Shown here piece by piece: positions 23,901-35,310 of a stretch of 64,000 nucleotides of DNA. Positions within the stretch are counted from its first letter, which is position 1, and each line of letters starts with the position of its first letter. The position numbers were made by a program, and so were the translations under genes. Source of the stretch: Cephalotus follicularis (Eukaryota > Streptophyta > Magnoliopsida > Oxalidales > Cephalotaceae); contig BDDD01002251.1 in the NCBI GenBank assembly GCA_001972305.1, forward strand, positions 15,349-79,348. Direction: 5' to 3'. The notes under the pieces are model-generated. The model did no database searches. It was not told the DNA's origin and saw only the letters and a program-made list of their open reading frames with translations.

Positions 23901-24783
23901 TTTGACATCCATCAAGGCCCCTTGGCCTTTTACACAATAGGGAATGGACTTCGTTGGACCATTACAAGTGGCGACAGGGCAAAGAAATTACCTCAATGTG
24001 GCAGTGGACTACTTCACTAAATGGGTTAAAGCTGAGCCCATAGCTACAATAACAGAGAGAAATAAGGAGAGCTTCGTATGGAAGTCAATCATTTGCCGTT
24101 TCGGGGTCCCTGGAGTGATTGTCTCTGACAATGGGAAACAATTTGATTGCCAAGCTTTCTGAGACTTTTGTAGAGAATGGAGGATTGAGCATAGGCTTGC
24201 CTCAGTAGCCTATCCCCAAAGCAATGGCCAGGCGGAGGTCAATAATAGAGAGATCATATTGGGGTTGAAGAAACACCTCGAAGATAGCAAAGGAAGATGC
24301 ATAGAGGAGCTCCCTAGTGTATTATGGGCTTATAGAACTACTCCTCGGATCACAACAAGTGAGTCCCCATTTAGCCTTTGTTTTGGATCAGAAGCTATGA
24401 TAGCGGTGGAGATTGGGGTGCATTCTCCCAGAGTAGTGCATTTCAATAAAGCTAATAAAAAAGAAGGATTGAGGAACCTCCTCGACTTAGTGGAAAAGCT
24501 CATAGATAAGGCAGCCATCAGAGTAGCAGCATACCAACAGAGGGTAAGCCGTTATTACAACAAAAAGGTAAACCCCCGACCATTCAAATAGGGAGACCTA
24601 GTCCTTCACAATGCAGCAATCGCTGATCCTACTGGCACCAGAGGAAATCTAGCCCCTAATTGGGAAGGACCTTACAAGGTGAAGAGAGTGCTCCGACCTG
24701 AAACTTTCAAACTTGAAACTATGGGGGGCAGGGAGATCCCTAGGGCTTGGAATGCCGAGCACCTAAGGAAGTATTATCAATGA
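21000..24783 (+). pseudogene. pol region of the Tat element, copy 2
   Basis: Same module order as copy 1: protease region (about 21064-21528), RT (about 21900-22470, YIDDMLF), RNase H (about 22540-22917), archaeal-like RNase H (about 23057-23484) and integrase (about 23720-24780). The RT and first RNase H are better preserved here than in copy 1, but the region is still broken in several places. Confidence 0.92.
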
Positions 24784-25929
24784 CTGTTGCAAGTATGTAC
24801 AATTGTTCAAAATTCAAGAGTATCAATAAAGATGAATTTTTCTTCAAAAAGAGCATGTTTAATATCATAGTTCCAAGTTTGCAAGGGACCGAAGACCCAA
24901 TGTTCAAGTCCTTAAACCTCTGAATAACCACCGACTAGTTCCCTAAGTTAAGAAGCTTTAATACAAGCTTGTCAGACCACGCTCCCAAAGGAGCAGATAG
25001 AGCAGTGCTTGATACGGGTCCCGAGCTCTCCAAGTCTCACGAAGACATAAAACTCCTAAGGGAGTAAACAAATATAGACCAAAGTCTCGAACAGACCGAA
25101 GTCACAAATTAACAAACACTCCCATCCGAGGGGCACTAATGACTCCCATCCGAGGAGCACCAAAGACTTCAATGGGAGCAGTAGTAAAAGACTCATAAGA
25201 GAGCAAAGCTAAAAGAATCCTAAGGGAGCAAAAGACTCCTAAGGAAGCAATCAAAAAGACTCCCAACGAAGCAAACGCTGGTCGGCGGAGCTATACAAAT
25301 TTGTCAGACCAATCCAATATCGTGTCTTGAGAGGTGAATCCATGAGAACTCGCAACGATCAAGTTCGTTGGCTGAGCGCTTTGATACAAGTGCTCTCATG
25401 AGGGCTAGAAATCTTGGCCGACCTGGTTTGAAAAATGTCAGACCAGACGAGATCCTGGTCATCAAACCCGTAAGAACTTGTCCGACCAGAAACATACCTT
25501 GATCAGTGAACACGTAAGAACTCGCAATGATCAAGTGTTTTTGCCTAAGCGCTTTTGATACGAAATGTCCTATGGGGACTAGAAAGCTTAGGTAACTTAG
25601 TCTGTAAAATATCAGACCACTATAAAAGAAGTCTACGAATAAGATAGACTCATTGAAAAATCATGAGGGAAGTGCCAAAGTTCGGATGAAGCCATAAAAG
25701 CATGCAAAGCAAATAAGATAGAGTTCATAAGGGGATGGAAAAAGTACGATGATGCCAAATTTTTTATTTTATTGACTTGAAGAAAAATTACAAGTTACAA
25801 AAAGCAAAAAAGAAAAATCCTAGCCTATGCTTAGTCCTCTGATGGGACGTTATGTACATCTGGAAGGTCAAGCATTTGGACATCAAGAGGAGGAGGGTTC
25901 AAGACAGTATCCTCGACAGCTCCAGAGAA
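24784..25929 (+). other. noncoding spacer of the Tat element, copy 2
   Basis: Counterpart of 19371-20538 with the same short tandem repeats and blocks, a few percent diverged. Confidence 0.75.
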
Positions 25930-26039
25930 GGGAACCAGGGCACCCGAGTAATCAACCTTTGGTTGCTCCTCGGCCTCCAGAGATAGACTTCTTTGTGCTT
26001 AAAAGGCGTTGCGAGCTTCTTCTTACTTTGCATTGACCT

Positions 26040-28206
26040 CCTCAGAAAAGAAATCAAACTCGCTCATTACCGGGCAGCAAATAATGGAGTCCAGAGAAAC
26101 ACCCAATTGCTAAGCAACCAGGTTCTGGCAGGTGTAGAAGCCCCGACGATAAAGTACCGAGGCCTCCTTAAGAACTTCATCTTCAAAAGCCGACAAAGCC
26201 TTGTAGTCCTCCATGGTGGCCTCCATCATTGTCTGGAATTCATCCGAAAACTTGAATTTCGTCAGAGCTTTGTCAACCGCCTTTTTGATCCAAGCTTCGT
26301 CCCTGTCTCAGTAACTATTGAACTTCTCATCCAAAGCATACAACATATCACTAGTGTGCATGAGATTCAGTTCAACCTTCCTTCTCTCGACCTTCTCCTT
26401 TTCCAGAGCTTCGAGAGCCTACCTCTTCTCCTCAACGATAGACTCTTAGGCCCCGAGCACTTCCTCCAGTTGGGCTCAGGACTCGTCAGACGACCTCTTG
26501 AGCTCCGCATTTTCAGTTTGAAGCTGCTCAATCAGTGTATTGTCTTCCTTGGCTTTCCCAAGCAAGAGGTAGGCGTTGCTCATAGCCTGGATAAGAAAAC
26601 TCAATATCAAAAAAGAGTAGAGAATTTAATTGAAGAAAAAATAAGTGGAAGTTACAAACCTTGAGGTTACTCTGAAAAAGGTGGGTCCATATTTGACCGA
26701 CCAACCAGTCCTTCCTCGCTTCCATCTCGACAGGAAAGAGGCCTAAACTGCCGAGCTCAATGGATACCCCGACGTTCTCAACCTGACACTCGAGTTGCCG
26801 AGCTCCTCAAGTACCTCTCCTATTCTGCCGAGGTCCACGGGCATGTCGGGGCAGACAGGTTCCTGAGGAGTCACCTCAAGAGCATTTTCTCGAGAAAAAC
26901 CTTCTCCATCTCTCCTCCTTTTCTTTTGCTTTTTGGAGGAACGAGGTGGTGGGTCGTTAACAACTTGTTTGTCGTGTGCAATCTTTGCTCTAGCAGCCTT
27001 AGCCGCGGCCTCAGCCTCAGCAGCAGCAAAAGCCTCCTCCACTTCTCTCCTCTTTGCCTCCTCGGCAGTCCTTTGCGTTGCTCTCCACCTCTCCTCCTTG
27101 GTGGCAGTCCTTACTTTCTCTTGGGCAGCTCTCAGGACATCGTCTGTGGATCTCAGAGAAGCCATCGCTGCAGAGATCAACAAAAGACACTTAGTTAAGA
27201 ACCTGCATGACAAAAAATAATAGTAATTGAACAAGGAAGAATAAAGAAGTTACTAGTGAAGGAGTCGAAGGCTTTATACAGCTTTTCCCCCCGGCCACAG
27301 GCCGAGCGTCAGTTTCATCTCGGCTACTTTGAACCCCCTATCTCTTTATTCCCACGGGGATCTCCTCCTCATCATCCAAGCGATCTCACCAACCAGAGGA
27401 CGTGCTTAGCCCAACCAGGCGAAGACGATCCTCCCATACGGTATGATTCACCCAATCGGGTTCCAGAGCAGAGAGCTTTGCCATGTCTGCCTTCTCGGAC
27501 TCAGTCAAAACTGATCTCTTATTGAGACGTTGAATGCCTAGTATGACAGGCCACTGGCAAGGAGTGAACCCATGGAGATTCTTGACAAGAAAATACCTCC
27601 CTCTCCAACCCTTGACAGACTTCGTGGGGTCCACCAATAATTTCTTGGTCAGACCAGGGTGGGACTTGAAGTAGTATCCGTGCTTGCCTGGAGAAGCAGC
27701 CAGGGCATGGAATTCTTTGAAGAGCCCCACTGTAGCAGTCACTTTGATCTCCAAGCACTTCACCAAAAAGCCTATGATGAAGGCCCAAGATTGCACCTGA
27801 AGTAGTGAGGGATGAATTTTGAATGCCTCAGGATCACAAGGGTAAAGGACAGAATCGGGAGCCTCAGACCATGCTCCAGAGCATCCACAAATACAACAAA
27901 AAGGCCAGGTCTACTTTCAGTAGTCTTTTCGGGATCTTGGGGAAGGGAGAATTCCAAACCTCTCAGAAAGGAATACTTTTTAGCCAACTCCCCCACCTTT
28001 TCTCGGCGCAGCACACTCTTGTAGAAGTGAGTCCTAAAAACTTGCGCCTCAGCTTCGGTAGAGGGGAAGTTAGGAGCCCCAACAACGGTAGCATCCATGG
28101 CTTCCTCGGCGCCCAGAGGGCATTCAGCGAAAGTAACCCCTTCTCTGGCACGGTGTACTGCTTCAGGAGTTCTAATGTACCTGGTGGTTTGCTTTTTCCT
28201 TGCCAT
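26040..28206 (-). pseudogene. antisense ORF region of the Tat element
   Basis: Protein-coding character lies on the strand opposite to pol, in the 3' region between integrase and LTR. The start near 28206 reads MARKKQTTRYIRTPEAVHRA. It is followed by a domain with FVVFVDALEHGLRLP and LRHSKFIPHYF-like motifs (about 27840-28000), which resembles the 'putative plant transposon protein' domain of Tat-element antisense ORFs. A lysine/arginine-rich segment lies at about 26900-26950. The C-terminal part (about 26040-26600) is coiled-coil-like and rich in E, L and K. The role in the family is unknown. Broken fossil. Long plus-strand frames here are shadows. Confidence 0.82.
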
Positions 28207-28658
28207 ATGGGGAGTTTTGAAGAGAGAGAGAGAGGAACAAAAGATAGAGGGCCGAGAAAAACCCTAGGGATGACCAAACAGTTTCTCAAAAATAAACAAA
28301 GCAGAAAAAAGATAGCCTCACCAAAGATTTTCATGAAGAAGACTCGAAAGGAAACTGATTAGTAATCTGGGAATATTGAAAAACCTCGAAGAGAAAAATC
28401 TTTGGAGATGCAAAGAAACTTAAAGAGACATCTCAAGGAAGATTAAGCTATTTAAAGAACTGTAGATCGCGTCCAGACCTTTAGATCTCTGCTCATTTAA
28501 ACGGTTGAGATGGATCCATCAAATCAGACGCGGGATACAAAGAGGTTATGCGCGACAACCGAAGGGACATAAAATGGAAATGACCTTTGCTCTGCCACAT
28601 TATAATTGATGCCAGACTTGGGCCAAGCAATAAGGCCCAAAAGACACAGCAGTCAGAG

Positions 28659-28953
28659 TAATGGACTAACTACAAGCCTTGCTCAAAGTTAAGCCAAGCC
28701 ATTAATGGTCTTCCTCCTCTGCCAAGCCCAGAAAATGAAGACCAGTGGGGTATATGATATGGGAAAAATCCTACCCAAAAGTACCGCAACGTGTCATCTG
28801 GAAAATAATACAAGTGTCCTATAGAGCTACAGACACGTGGTCAAATCATTTACAATCTAAAAAGATAACGCTACATAACGCCAGAGCGCCAAATAAGGTA
28901 ATGGTGCGAGATCCTCAGCAGTTTCCTAGGGGTACAATAATCATCTCCACAAG
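28659..28953 (+). repeat. 295-bp tandem duplication across the LTR border, unit 1
   Basis: Starts TAATGGACTAAC and includes 96 bp of 3' untranslated region, the ACCAGTGGGGTATA purine stretch and the first 199 bp of an LTR (from 28755). It is repeated immediately at 28954-29248. Confidence 0.93.
28742..28754 (+). other. polypurine stretch of the Tat element (first of two)
   Basis: CCAGTGGGGTATA immediately before an LTR start TGATATGGG at 28755. A second, slightly altered version precedes the LTR start at 29050. Confidence 0.65.
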
Positions 28954-29248
28954 TAATGGACTAACTGCAAGCCTTGCTCAAAGTTAAGCCAAGCCATTAA
29001 TGGTCTTCCTCCTCTGCCAAGCCCAGAAAATGAAGACCAGGGGGGCATATGATATGGGAAAAATCCTAAAAAAAAGTACAGCAACGTGTCATATGGAAAA
29101 TAAGACAAGTGTCCTTTAGAACTACAGACACGTGGTCAAATCATTTACAATCTAAAAAGATAACGCTCCATAACGCCAGAGCGCCAAATAAGGTAACGGT
29201 GCGAGATCCTCAGCAGTTTCCTAGGGGTACAATAATCATCTCCGCAAG
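28954..29248 (+). repeat. 295-bp tandem duplication across the LTR border, unit 2
   Basis: Direct repeat of 28659-28953. This copy runs on into the complete LTR. Confidence 0.93.
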
Positions 29249-29532
29249 TCATGCAAGAGAGTTACAACCAGGTTCTATAAATACTACAAAACAACACTAT
29301 ATACAGGTCGAGCATTTTTATACTAAAAGAACCTTATTGCTTTATTCTTTGTACACTGCCTAACTTAAGCATCGGAGAGTCCCCGAGAATGAAATCTCTT
29401 GGTTCTTCGATCAGTTTGCTATTTGTGTGCAGAGAAGATTGTGAAACGTTCAAGCTTACACAGTTCTTGGAGCATTCATAGCGTTTTCCTCTACAAATCG
29501 AGACTGTTGAGGAGTTGATTTCGACATCAACA
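29050..29532 (+). repeat. 3' LTR of the Tat element
   Basis: Starts TGATATGGG and ends GACATCAACA, 483 bp, TATA box CTATAAATA at 29275-29283. About 9% different from the 5' LTR over the first 270 bp, with further small indels. Followed by the right target duplication ATCTC (29533-29537). Confidence 0.92.
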
Positions 29533-30480
29533 ATCTCCATAAATGCAAGATTCATATTTTTTTGAAGTCCCCCTCCGAAATCCAATAACTAATCGCAACA
29601 AACACTATCCAAGCAAGAACAAAAGAGTTAATGTTTAAATATAAAAAAAATTGTATAAGAAAACATGGACCACACTTCATGGGTTCAATTGGAGTTTCAG
29701 GTTTCACCCTGATTATCCTTTTATTGGAATATCCACTCTCTCAGTGTGTTTTTATCTTTCTAAATCTATCATATGTTTTCTCTAGTATTTACTCAGTGAT
29801 TACACTATAGCCATCGAAATACGAGTCACAATACTACTATTCAAAATTGATGAAATATTTGCATATCAAGGAGTGTTTTTTCCTCCATACACAATCATCC
29901 AAACAGATGATGATCATTCTTTTGCTTACATGAAGACCTTTTTAGAATGGTTTCATCTTCTTGAATGGTAGAAAACTCATTCCACTGGTTTTAAACTTCA
30001 ACAAATAAAGCTGCGATATTGATAATGTTTTGAGTGTCCTAACCCTGAAACATTTACAATAATGTTTTTCTAGAGATCTATTTTTTAAGACCACTACTAG
30101 AACCTCTTTTTTGTTACAAAAACAGAAGATTATAATATTTTTCTTATTCACTTGTTAATACTTATGTTCTACACCAAGAAGAATAGCAACATGAATATCA
30201 AAAAATTTAAAGACGTTTCTACAAGAAAAATGAGAAAATCTCAACAAAAATTTGGCCATCTTTTCACAACAATCCTCATTGGGAAAAAATTTAAGTCTCT
30301 AGTCACCAACAATATCTTCAATATATGGAGATATTGATAGATTTTCTTCCACAACATTCTTTATCAAAATCATCTACTTCTTCAACATATCCGTTACCAG
30401 AAAGCCAAGATCCTTATGCAGGACTCTCAAATGAACAAATTTTTGACAAAAAATATTGAAAAAATATGACAGATAAAGAG
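29533..30480 (+). pseudogene. endogenous pararetrovirus copy A, 3' part
   Basis: Continuation of the viral fossil beyond the Tat insertion. The sequence is colinear with the inverted copy B (34520 down to 33540), e.g. the shared GGACCACACTTCAT and TCAGTG words. It includes a downstream region with a KKFKDVSTRKMRKSQ-like basic stretch (about 30190-30250) and an ESQDPYAGL-like stretch (about 30400). Florendoviruses have a second ORF of unknown function after the polyprotein; this could be its relic. Broken and old. Confidence 0.78.
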
Positions 30481-31445
30481 GCCCACATATGCCTTCTTCT
30501 AATTTACATGACATAAAACAAACTAGAGTAATGCTAAAGATCACAGTTATACCAACTTTTCATCTCAACATATGTTTTACTATACATAACATGAATTTAT
30601 TAATTCATAAAAAGTAATATATGACTAACTCATTGTATTCTCCTAGTGACATTCGTATATATGAGGTAATACGTTTGTTACGATGAAAAAGTTAATAAAA
30701 TATTAAGATTTCTAACATTTCTCAACAAACTTTTAATAATTTATCAATTTTTTTATTAGAACAAATTAAGCATTAAGTAAAGAGAATAAACAACACATTC
30801 TCAAAATTAGCAAACAACTTTGACCACTATGAAGGAATCTTTACATCCCAAAATAATATTTAAAAATGTGTAAATGTCTCCTCTTTTATTTACATAAAAA
30901 TAAAAGTCCCTAGAAATTGTTGGATCTTCACATTATTAAAATTGTTTCCTTCTCCGGTACATATTACCAAAAAAAAAAACACTCAAATACATGGTTCCAT
31001 TTTGGAATGTTAAAAGCTCAAGAATACCCCTTATGATACAACAACAAATAATGGAAAGCTAATGGTCAGATGCAGGAGCAAGGAGGAAACAAAAGAAATA
31101 GAAAAGGTTAATAAGCCAGCTTGGATGCAGGACTACATTGCACAAATAGTATAAGAAACGTATAGCACTTGCAAGTTTTTTAAAAAAAAAATAAAGCACT
31201 GTGTAAGTCAACTGTTGGTGAACTGCCTCTAGTACTCAACATATATCGCAGAAAATTACAGCTCGTAAATATTATATAAATCATAAAAATAGGCGGTAGA
31301 ATCAGTCACAAACCAAGTCAGTCATAGGTATTAAAATAAAAAATTAATTAGACAATACAATCAATAAACACTAGGCTGTAGTGCCAGAAAGGCCACCATG
31401 TTTGTAATTTTATATTTTAACTCTACGTTATTGGAGTGAGCAGAT
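30481..31445. other. AT-rich noncoding stretch
   Basis: No supported gene, repeat or RNA. Contains short A runs (for example about 30970-30981) only. Confidence 0.6.
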
Positions 31446-32106
31446 TGTTGTGACAAGCAACGAAAAAAAAGATAACAACCAAACGAATAAAACGAATAAC
31501 GACACAAAACAAAATACAAGATTTACGTAGTTCAATCAACGTGATCTACGTCCACGGGCGAGAGAGAGGAATTTCACTAAATCAAACGAAAGAGTTACAA
31601 GTTACAAAGATCGAAGAATCGATCAACAAAAAACAAAAAACTAATAACTCTCTCTCACAAACAAAAGCGTACTTTCTGTTTCTCTTGAAAACGTACGCGG
31701 CGCTAAAAAATGTTTCTCTCTTAAAACATTGTTTAACAGTGAGAACATAACATATATATACTCTCACAAAACCCTAATCCGACTAGAAAGAAGAGTTCAA
31801 TTCCGACTCGACTTAGAAGTCCTACTTCGACTTGACTAAGGAGTCCTACTTCGAATAGGTTTAGTATAGACAGAGCGGTAGTACTCTGATTGCTTCACGA
31901 GAAGTCTTCTAGGGAGCCGAGAGCTCGAACTACTATCTCTCGGATGGTCTGCCAGAGCCTTCTTTGGTCTGCCAAAGTCTTCTCTGGTCTGCCAAAAAGT
32001 CGAGTGCTCTGACTTATTTTCTCGGGTAGTCTGCTTGATAGCCTGAGTACTTGGACTTCCTTCTCTTGATCGGATCGTACCAAAAAATTTAAGACATATT
32101 TTAACA
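31446..32106 (-). repeat. solo LTR, copia type
   Basis: 661 bp. On the minus strand it starts TGTTAAAATATG and ends CTTGTCACAACA. A TATATATA promoter-like run lies near 31753. The 3' part contains the GTGGACGTAGATCACGTTG word that many plant copia LTRs carry just before their end. Flanks CAGAT (31441-31445) and CATAT (32107-32111) form an imperfect 5-bp target duplication. A repeated word TTTGGTCTGCCA occurs inside (about 31945-32000). Confidence 0.82.
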
Positions 32107-32190
32107 CATATGTTTATTATTTTATTATATAAACCTGTTAATAGACAATATATATTGTTGATCTATTATATAGAATAAAACATTTATATG

Positions 32191-33149
32191 TTATTTATTG
32201 ATACAGAAATTCTTCTCTCAACAGTATCCTACGTGGAGGACTTTAATTTGTTAAGAGAAACGCTAGCCAAGGATGCCTGGAGGAAGACTTCGATCTTTGA
32301 TCCCTGCACAAAGTAACAAATGGTGGAAAGTCCAGGAGGTTGTTCTCCCGGAGACACTCCGACGCTCAAGTTAGACAAAGTGCAGAGGAAATAAGGTTCT
32401 TTGCAATGTAAAAATGACTGACCTTTGTTCAGTCTGTTGAACTTGTATTTATAGTGGTGTTTTGTAACGGTTTGAGCGTGAAAATAGGAGGTTTAAGCTG
32501 TCCCCTAGGGAAATACCGAGGATCTCGGTCATTCCCCTTGATCTCCGCCAAAATTGTCGTTGTTTCCTTGTTGGTAGTTCACTATGACACTCCCTCTTTA
32601 TTTGGATAAGTATAAATCCCAAGAAATCAGGTGGAGTTAATTTCCTTATCCCATAGATAAGGCTGAGGTCTTCCGTTGTGGGACTGTAGAGGAGATCGAG
32701 TATGATACTGCTGTCGAGGTCATGGTCCTCTTGCTATCCCCTTTTGTTCCTCAGTAGTGTGTGTTTAAAATGCCAGGTTCTTATTAATCCGAGGACGGAG
32801 TCTTTTTGAATATGTCCGAGGAGAAGGTTCTCAGTTTCTGTGTAGTTGGGGGTGTGTCTCCTGTTCCATGTCTGATTGGTAATTTGGGCGGGGGAAGTCC
32901 TCGGCCCCGACACCCTGGATGAGGTCTTCTGACCTAAGTCCGAGGAGGATCCTCGGACTTGATGTCTCAGCATGTGCTCTTCAAAAAATAGTGGTCATCG
33001 GCTCTTGGTCCGAGGATGATGCCTGCTGCTATGCTAGTGCTCCTTGGCACGGCATCCTGTCAAGCTCCTAACCCCCTCTGGACAATTGGTCATGTCTGCA
33101 ATGGACACGTGTCCTTCTTAATATAAACAGATTTTCCCCCATCATTATT
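32191..33149 (-). repeat. solo LTR, Tat-type gypsy, with target duplications
   Basis: LTR 32196-33144 (949 bp), flanked by perfect 5-bp duplications TTATT (32191-32195 and 33145-33149). On the minus strand it starts TGATGGGGG and ends TATCAATA. The TATA box is TATTTATAG on the plus strand (32446-32454). It is rich in CCGAGG/CCTCGG dyads, for example arms GTCCGAGGA and TCCTCGGAC at 32938-32958. Same family as the fragment at 7769-8357. A solo LTR is the usual product of LTR-LTR recombination. Confidence 0.9.
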
Positions 33150-33159
33150 GATGGAGAGA

Positions 33160-33534
33160 TATTATAAAAAACTTACTACTCTATAGAGAGAATTTAAAAA
33201 AAATTTAACTAAGGCAGAAAATATGAAAACACACGTATTACTGATAGGATATATTACAAAGGGGGTTTTTTCTTCACTGACTTCCTCCCCTCCCCATTCA
33301 TTTCTTGTTCCTTTATATAGAGGAACTCCTCCTCTAATACAAGCTAATGGAAAAAAGAAGTGACATAAAGACAATATTTTGTCACTTGTAGAAGCTCTCA
33401 TACAATAATTATTACCACTTACACACTTAATATTTAATTATTATAACTTACACACTCAATACATTGCTTTTTACGGGTGAATGACATTACATTTTAATAT
33501 ATTTATTATAAGACAAAAATGGTATGACACTGAT
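33160..33534 (-). promoter_or_regulatory. possible promoter and leader region of pararetrovirus copy B
   Basis: Minus-strand TATA-like CTATATAAAGG at about 33311-33321 lies downstream of the last viral reading region. That is where the family places its intergenic promoter. Inferred from position and one motif only. Confidence 0.35.
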
Positions 33535-35310
33535 GAAACTAATCAATTTCTATTTGATTTTCAATGTTACGGGCTTCCTTATCTATGAGATCTTTCCAAT
33601 ATCTTTTGGTAGAGATTTGTTTATCAGTGAGGACTGTATAAGTATCTTGGCTATTTGGTAATGAAAATGATGAAGAATCAGATGATGTTGATAAAGAAGG
33701 TTGAGGAAGGGAATCTTTCCATATCTCATAGTCCTGAAGTAATGCTGGTGACAAGAGATAGGAAATGTTTTCTAAGGAGGATTGTCTTGAAAAGAGGGCC
33801 AAATTTAGTTTGGAATTTTCTCATTTTTATCGTAATGACGTCTTTGAATTTCTCGATATTCTTGTTGTTGTTCTTATTGTTGTTGGCGATAAGTATCATT
33901 AATTGAATAAGGAAAAACATTATAATCATCTGTTTTTGAAACAAAAAGATGGTTTTGACTGTGGTCTCAAAAAACACATCTTGAGAAAAATAGTATTTTA
34001 ACTGTTTCAGAGTTGGGACTAGCAATGTATTTTTAGTTCATGATTTTATTTGTTTAAGTTTGAAACCAGTGAAATGTGTTTTTCATCATTCAAGAGGATA
34101 AAACCATTCTAAAAAAGTCTTCATATAAGAAAGAGAATGATCATCATCTGATTGGAAGATTATGAAGGAGGAAAAAACCAACATTGAGAGGAAAAGATTT
34201 CATCAATTTTCAAGAGTATACTTGTGACAAGTATTTCAATGTTGTAAGCACTGAGTAAATACCAGAGAAAACATAAGATAAGTTTGAAAAGATAAAAACC
34301 CATTGAGAGAGTGAATATTCCAATAAAGGATAATCAAGGTGAAGTCCTAAGACTCCAGTTGAATCTATGAAGTGTGGTCCATGTTTCCTGATACAAAATC
34401 TCTGTTATTTAAACATTAACTCCTTTGTTCTTGTTTGTATAGTATTTGTTGTGATGAGTTCTTGGAATTCAGGGGGAAAAACTTCAAAATAATGAGAGGC
34501 TTGTATCATGGAGATTATCGGTAGAGTTATTGGCGGTTTAGAGATGGAAGGTCGGGTTAGCATATCAGGAATGATATTTTTTCCCCTTTATATGCTTAAC
34601 CTAGAAATTAAAACGATCAAACAACTTTGTCCATCTGAGAAGCAGAGGATGAGAAATAGCTTATTGTTTGAATTAGAGCATGTAAGGAAAAGCTGACATA
34701 TCCATTTCAACAAGGAAATGATGCTCAATCAAGTGAAATTGAAAATTTGTTATTCCTCATTTGACTGCTAGTATTTCTTTAAAAGTGAAACGATAATATT
34801 GCTCATTTTTTATTAAATGTCCACTTTTATATCCACACAATTGTCTTTTTCCCTCTTTTTCTTCTATCCATATTGTACCACTAAAATCATCACTTGCATT
34901 TGTCTGTAGAATCTGGGTTCCATCAGATGTGATTTGTAGAGGTGGCAAATTTTTTGCTTTTGTTTTGATATCTTGGAAAAAAATAATTTTTCAACATTAG
35001 TTGCAATGGTTTGATGAGATGTGTCAAATAAGGAATAAAATCTTTCATATAATTGACAATTCTAAGAAATTACTGCATTTGTTTTTGAGTAAGATTCTCG
35101 TCTGAAAAATTGTTTTATTGGCTGGCAATGTGTGGCTGAAAAGAATATTCACCATTGTGGATATGCTGCCAAGAAAATCAATTGTCTCGACTCCCAAAAT
35201 CATTTTCTTTTCAGAGAGCATGTATCTATATTGGAAAATAATTGAATGAAAGTGTTGGAGCAATTGGAGATGAGAATCCATATCTTTTGAGAACAAGATA
35301 GTATCATCAA
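33535..35310 (-). pseudogene. endogenous pararetrovirus copy B, inverted
   Basis: Second copy of the same virus family on the opposite strand. It includes the end of RT (YxDD region near 35300), RNase H (about 34690-34950, LQTNASDDF), and the downstream region ending in a PNSQDTYTVLTDKQ-like stretch (about 33620-33670). It is cut off at 35310 by an LTR start. It keeps the uninterrupted sequence that in copy A was split by the Tat element. Broken in many places. Confidence 0.83.

Larger units (their letters stand above)
20545..25929 (+). repeat. internal tandem duplication, unit 2
   Basis: Second unit of the 5.4-kb duplication. It starts again at the gag C-terminus with the zinc knuckle (about 20685-20730) and ends in the same spacer. 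It lacks one of two adjacent short repeats seen in unit 1 near 19769-19818. Confidence 0.92.
12852..29532 (+). mobile_element. Tat-lineage Ty3/gypsy retrotransposon, nested in the viral fossil
   Basis: Both LTRs, a 5-bp target duplication (ATCTC), primer site, gag, protease, RT, RNase H, a second archaeal-like RNase H, integrase, a long 3' region with an antisense ORF, and a polypurine stretch are present. The second RNase H and the antisense ORF are hallmarks of the Tat branch (Grande/Retand/Ogre group). At 16.7 kb it is enlarged by an internal 5.4-kb tandem duplication and a 295-bp duplication at the 3' LTR border. A hAT-like MITE sits in gag. Coding regions are heavily broken, with a dozen or more breaks overall. 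The two LTRs differ at about 24 of the first 270 positions, so insertion is probably a few million years old (inference from usual plant LTR rates). Confidence 0.93.

Noticed and set aside
25993-26664. Plus-strand open frame of 223 codons
   Set aside because: Opposite to the coiled-coil part of the Tat antisense ORF; its composition is that of a mirror frame.
27823-28362. Plus-strand open frame of 179 codons
   Set aside because: Mirror of the antisense ORF start region; no recognisable domain.
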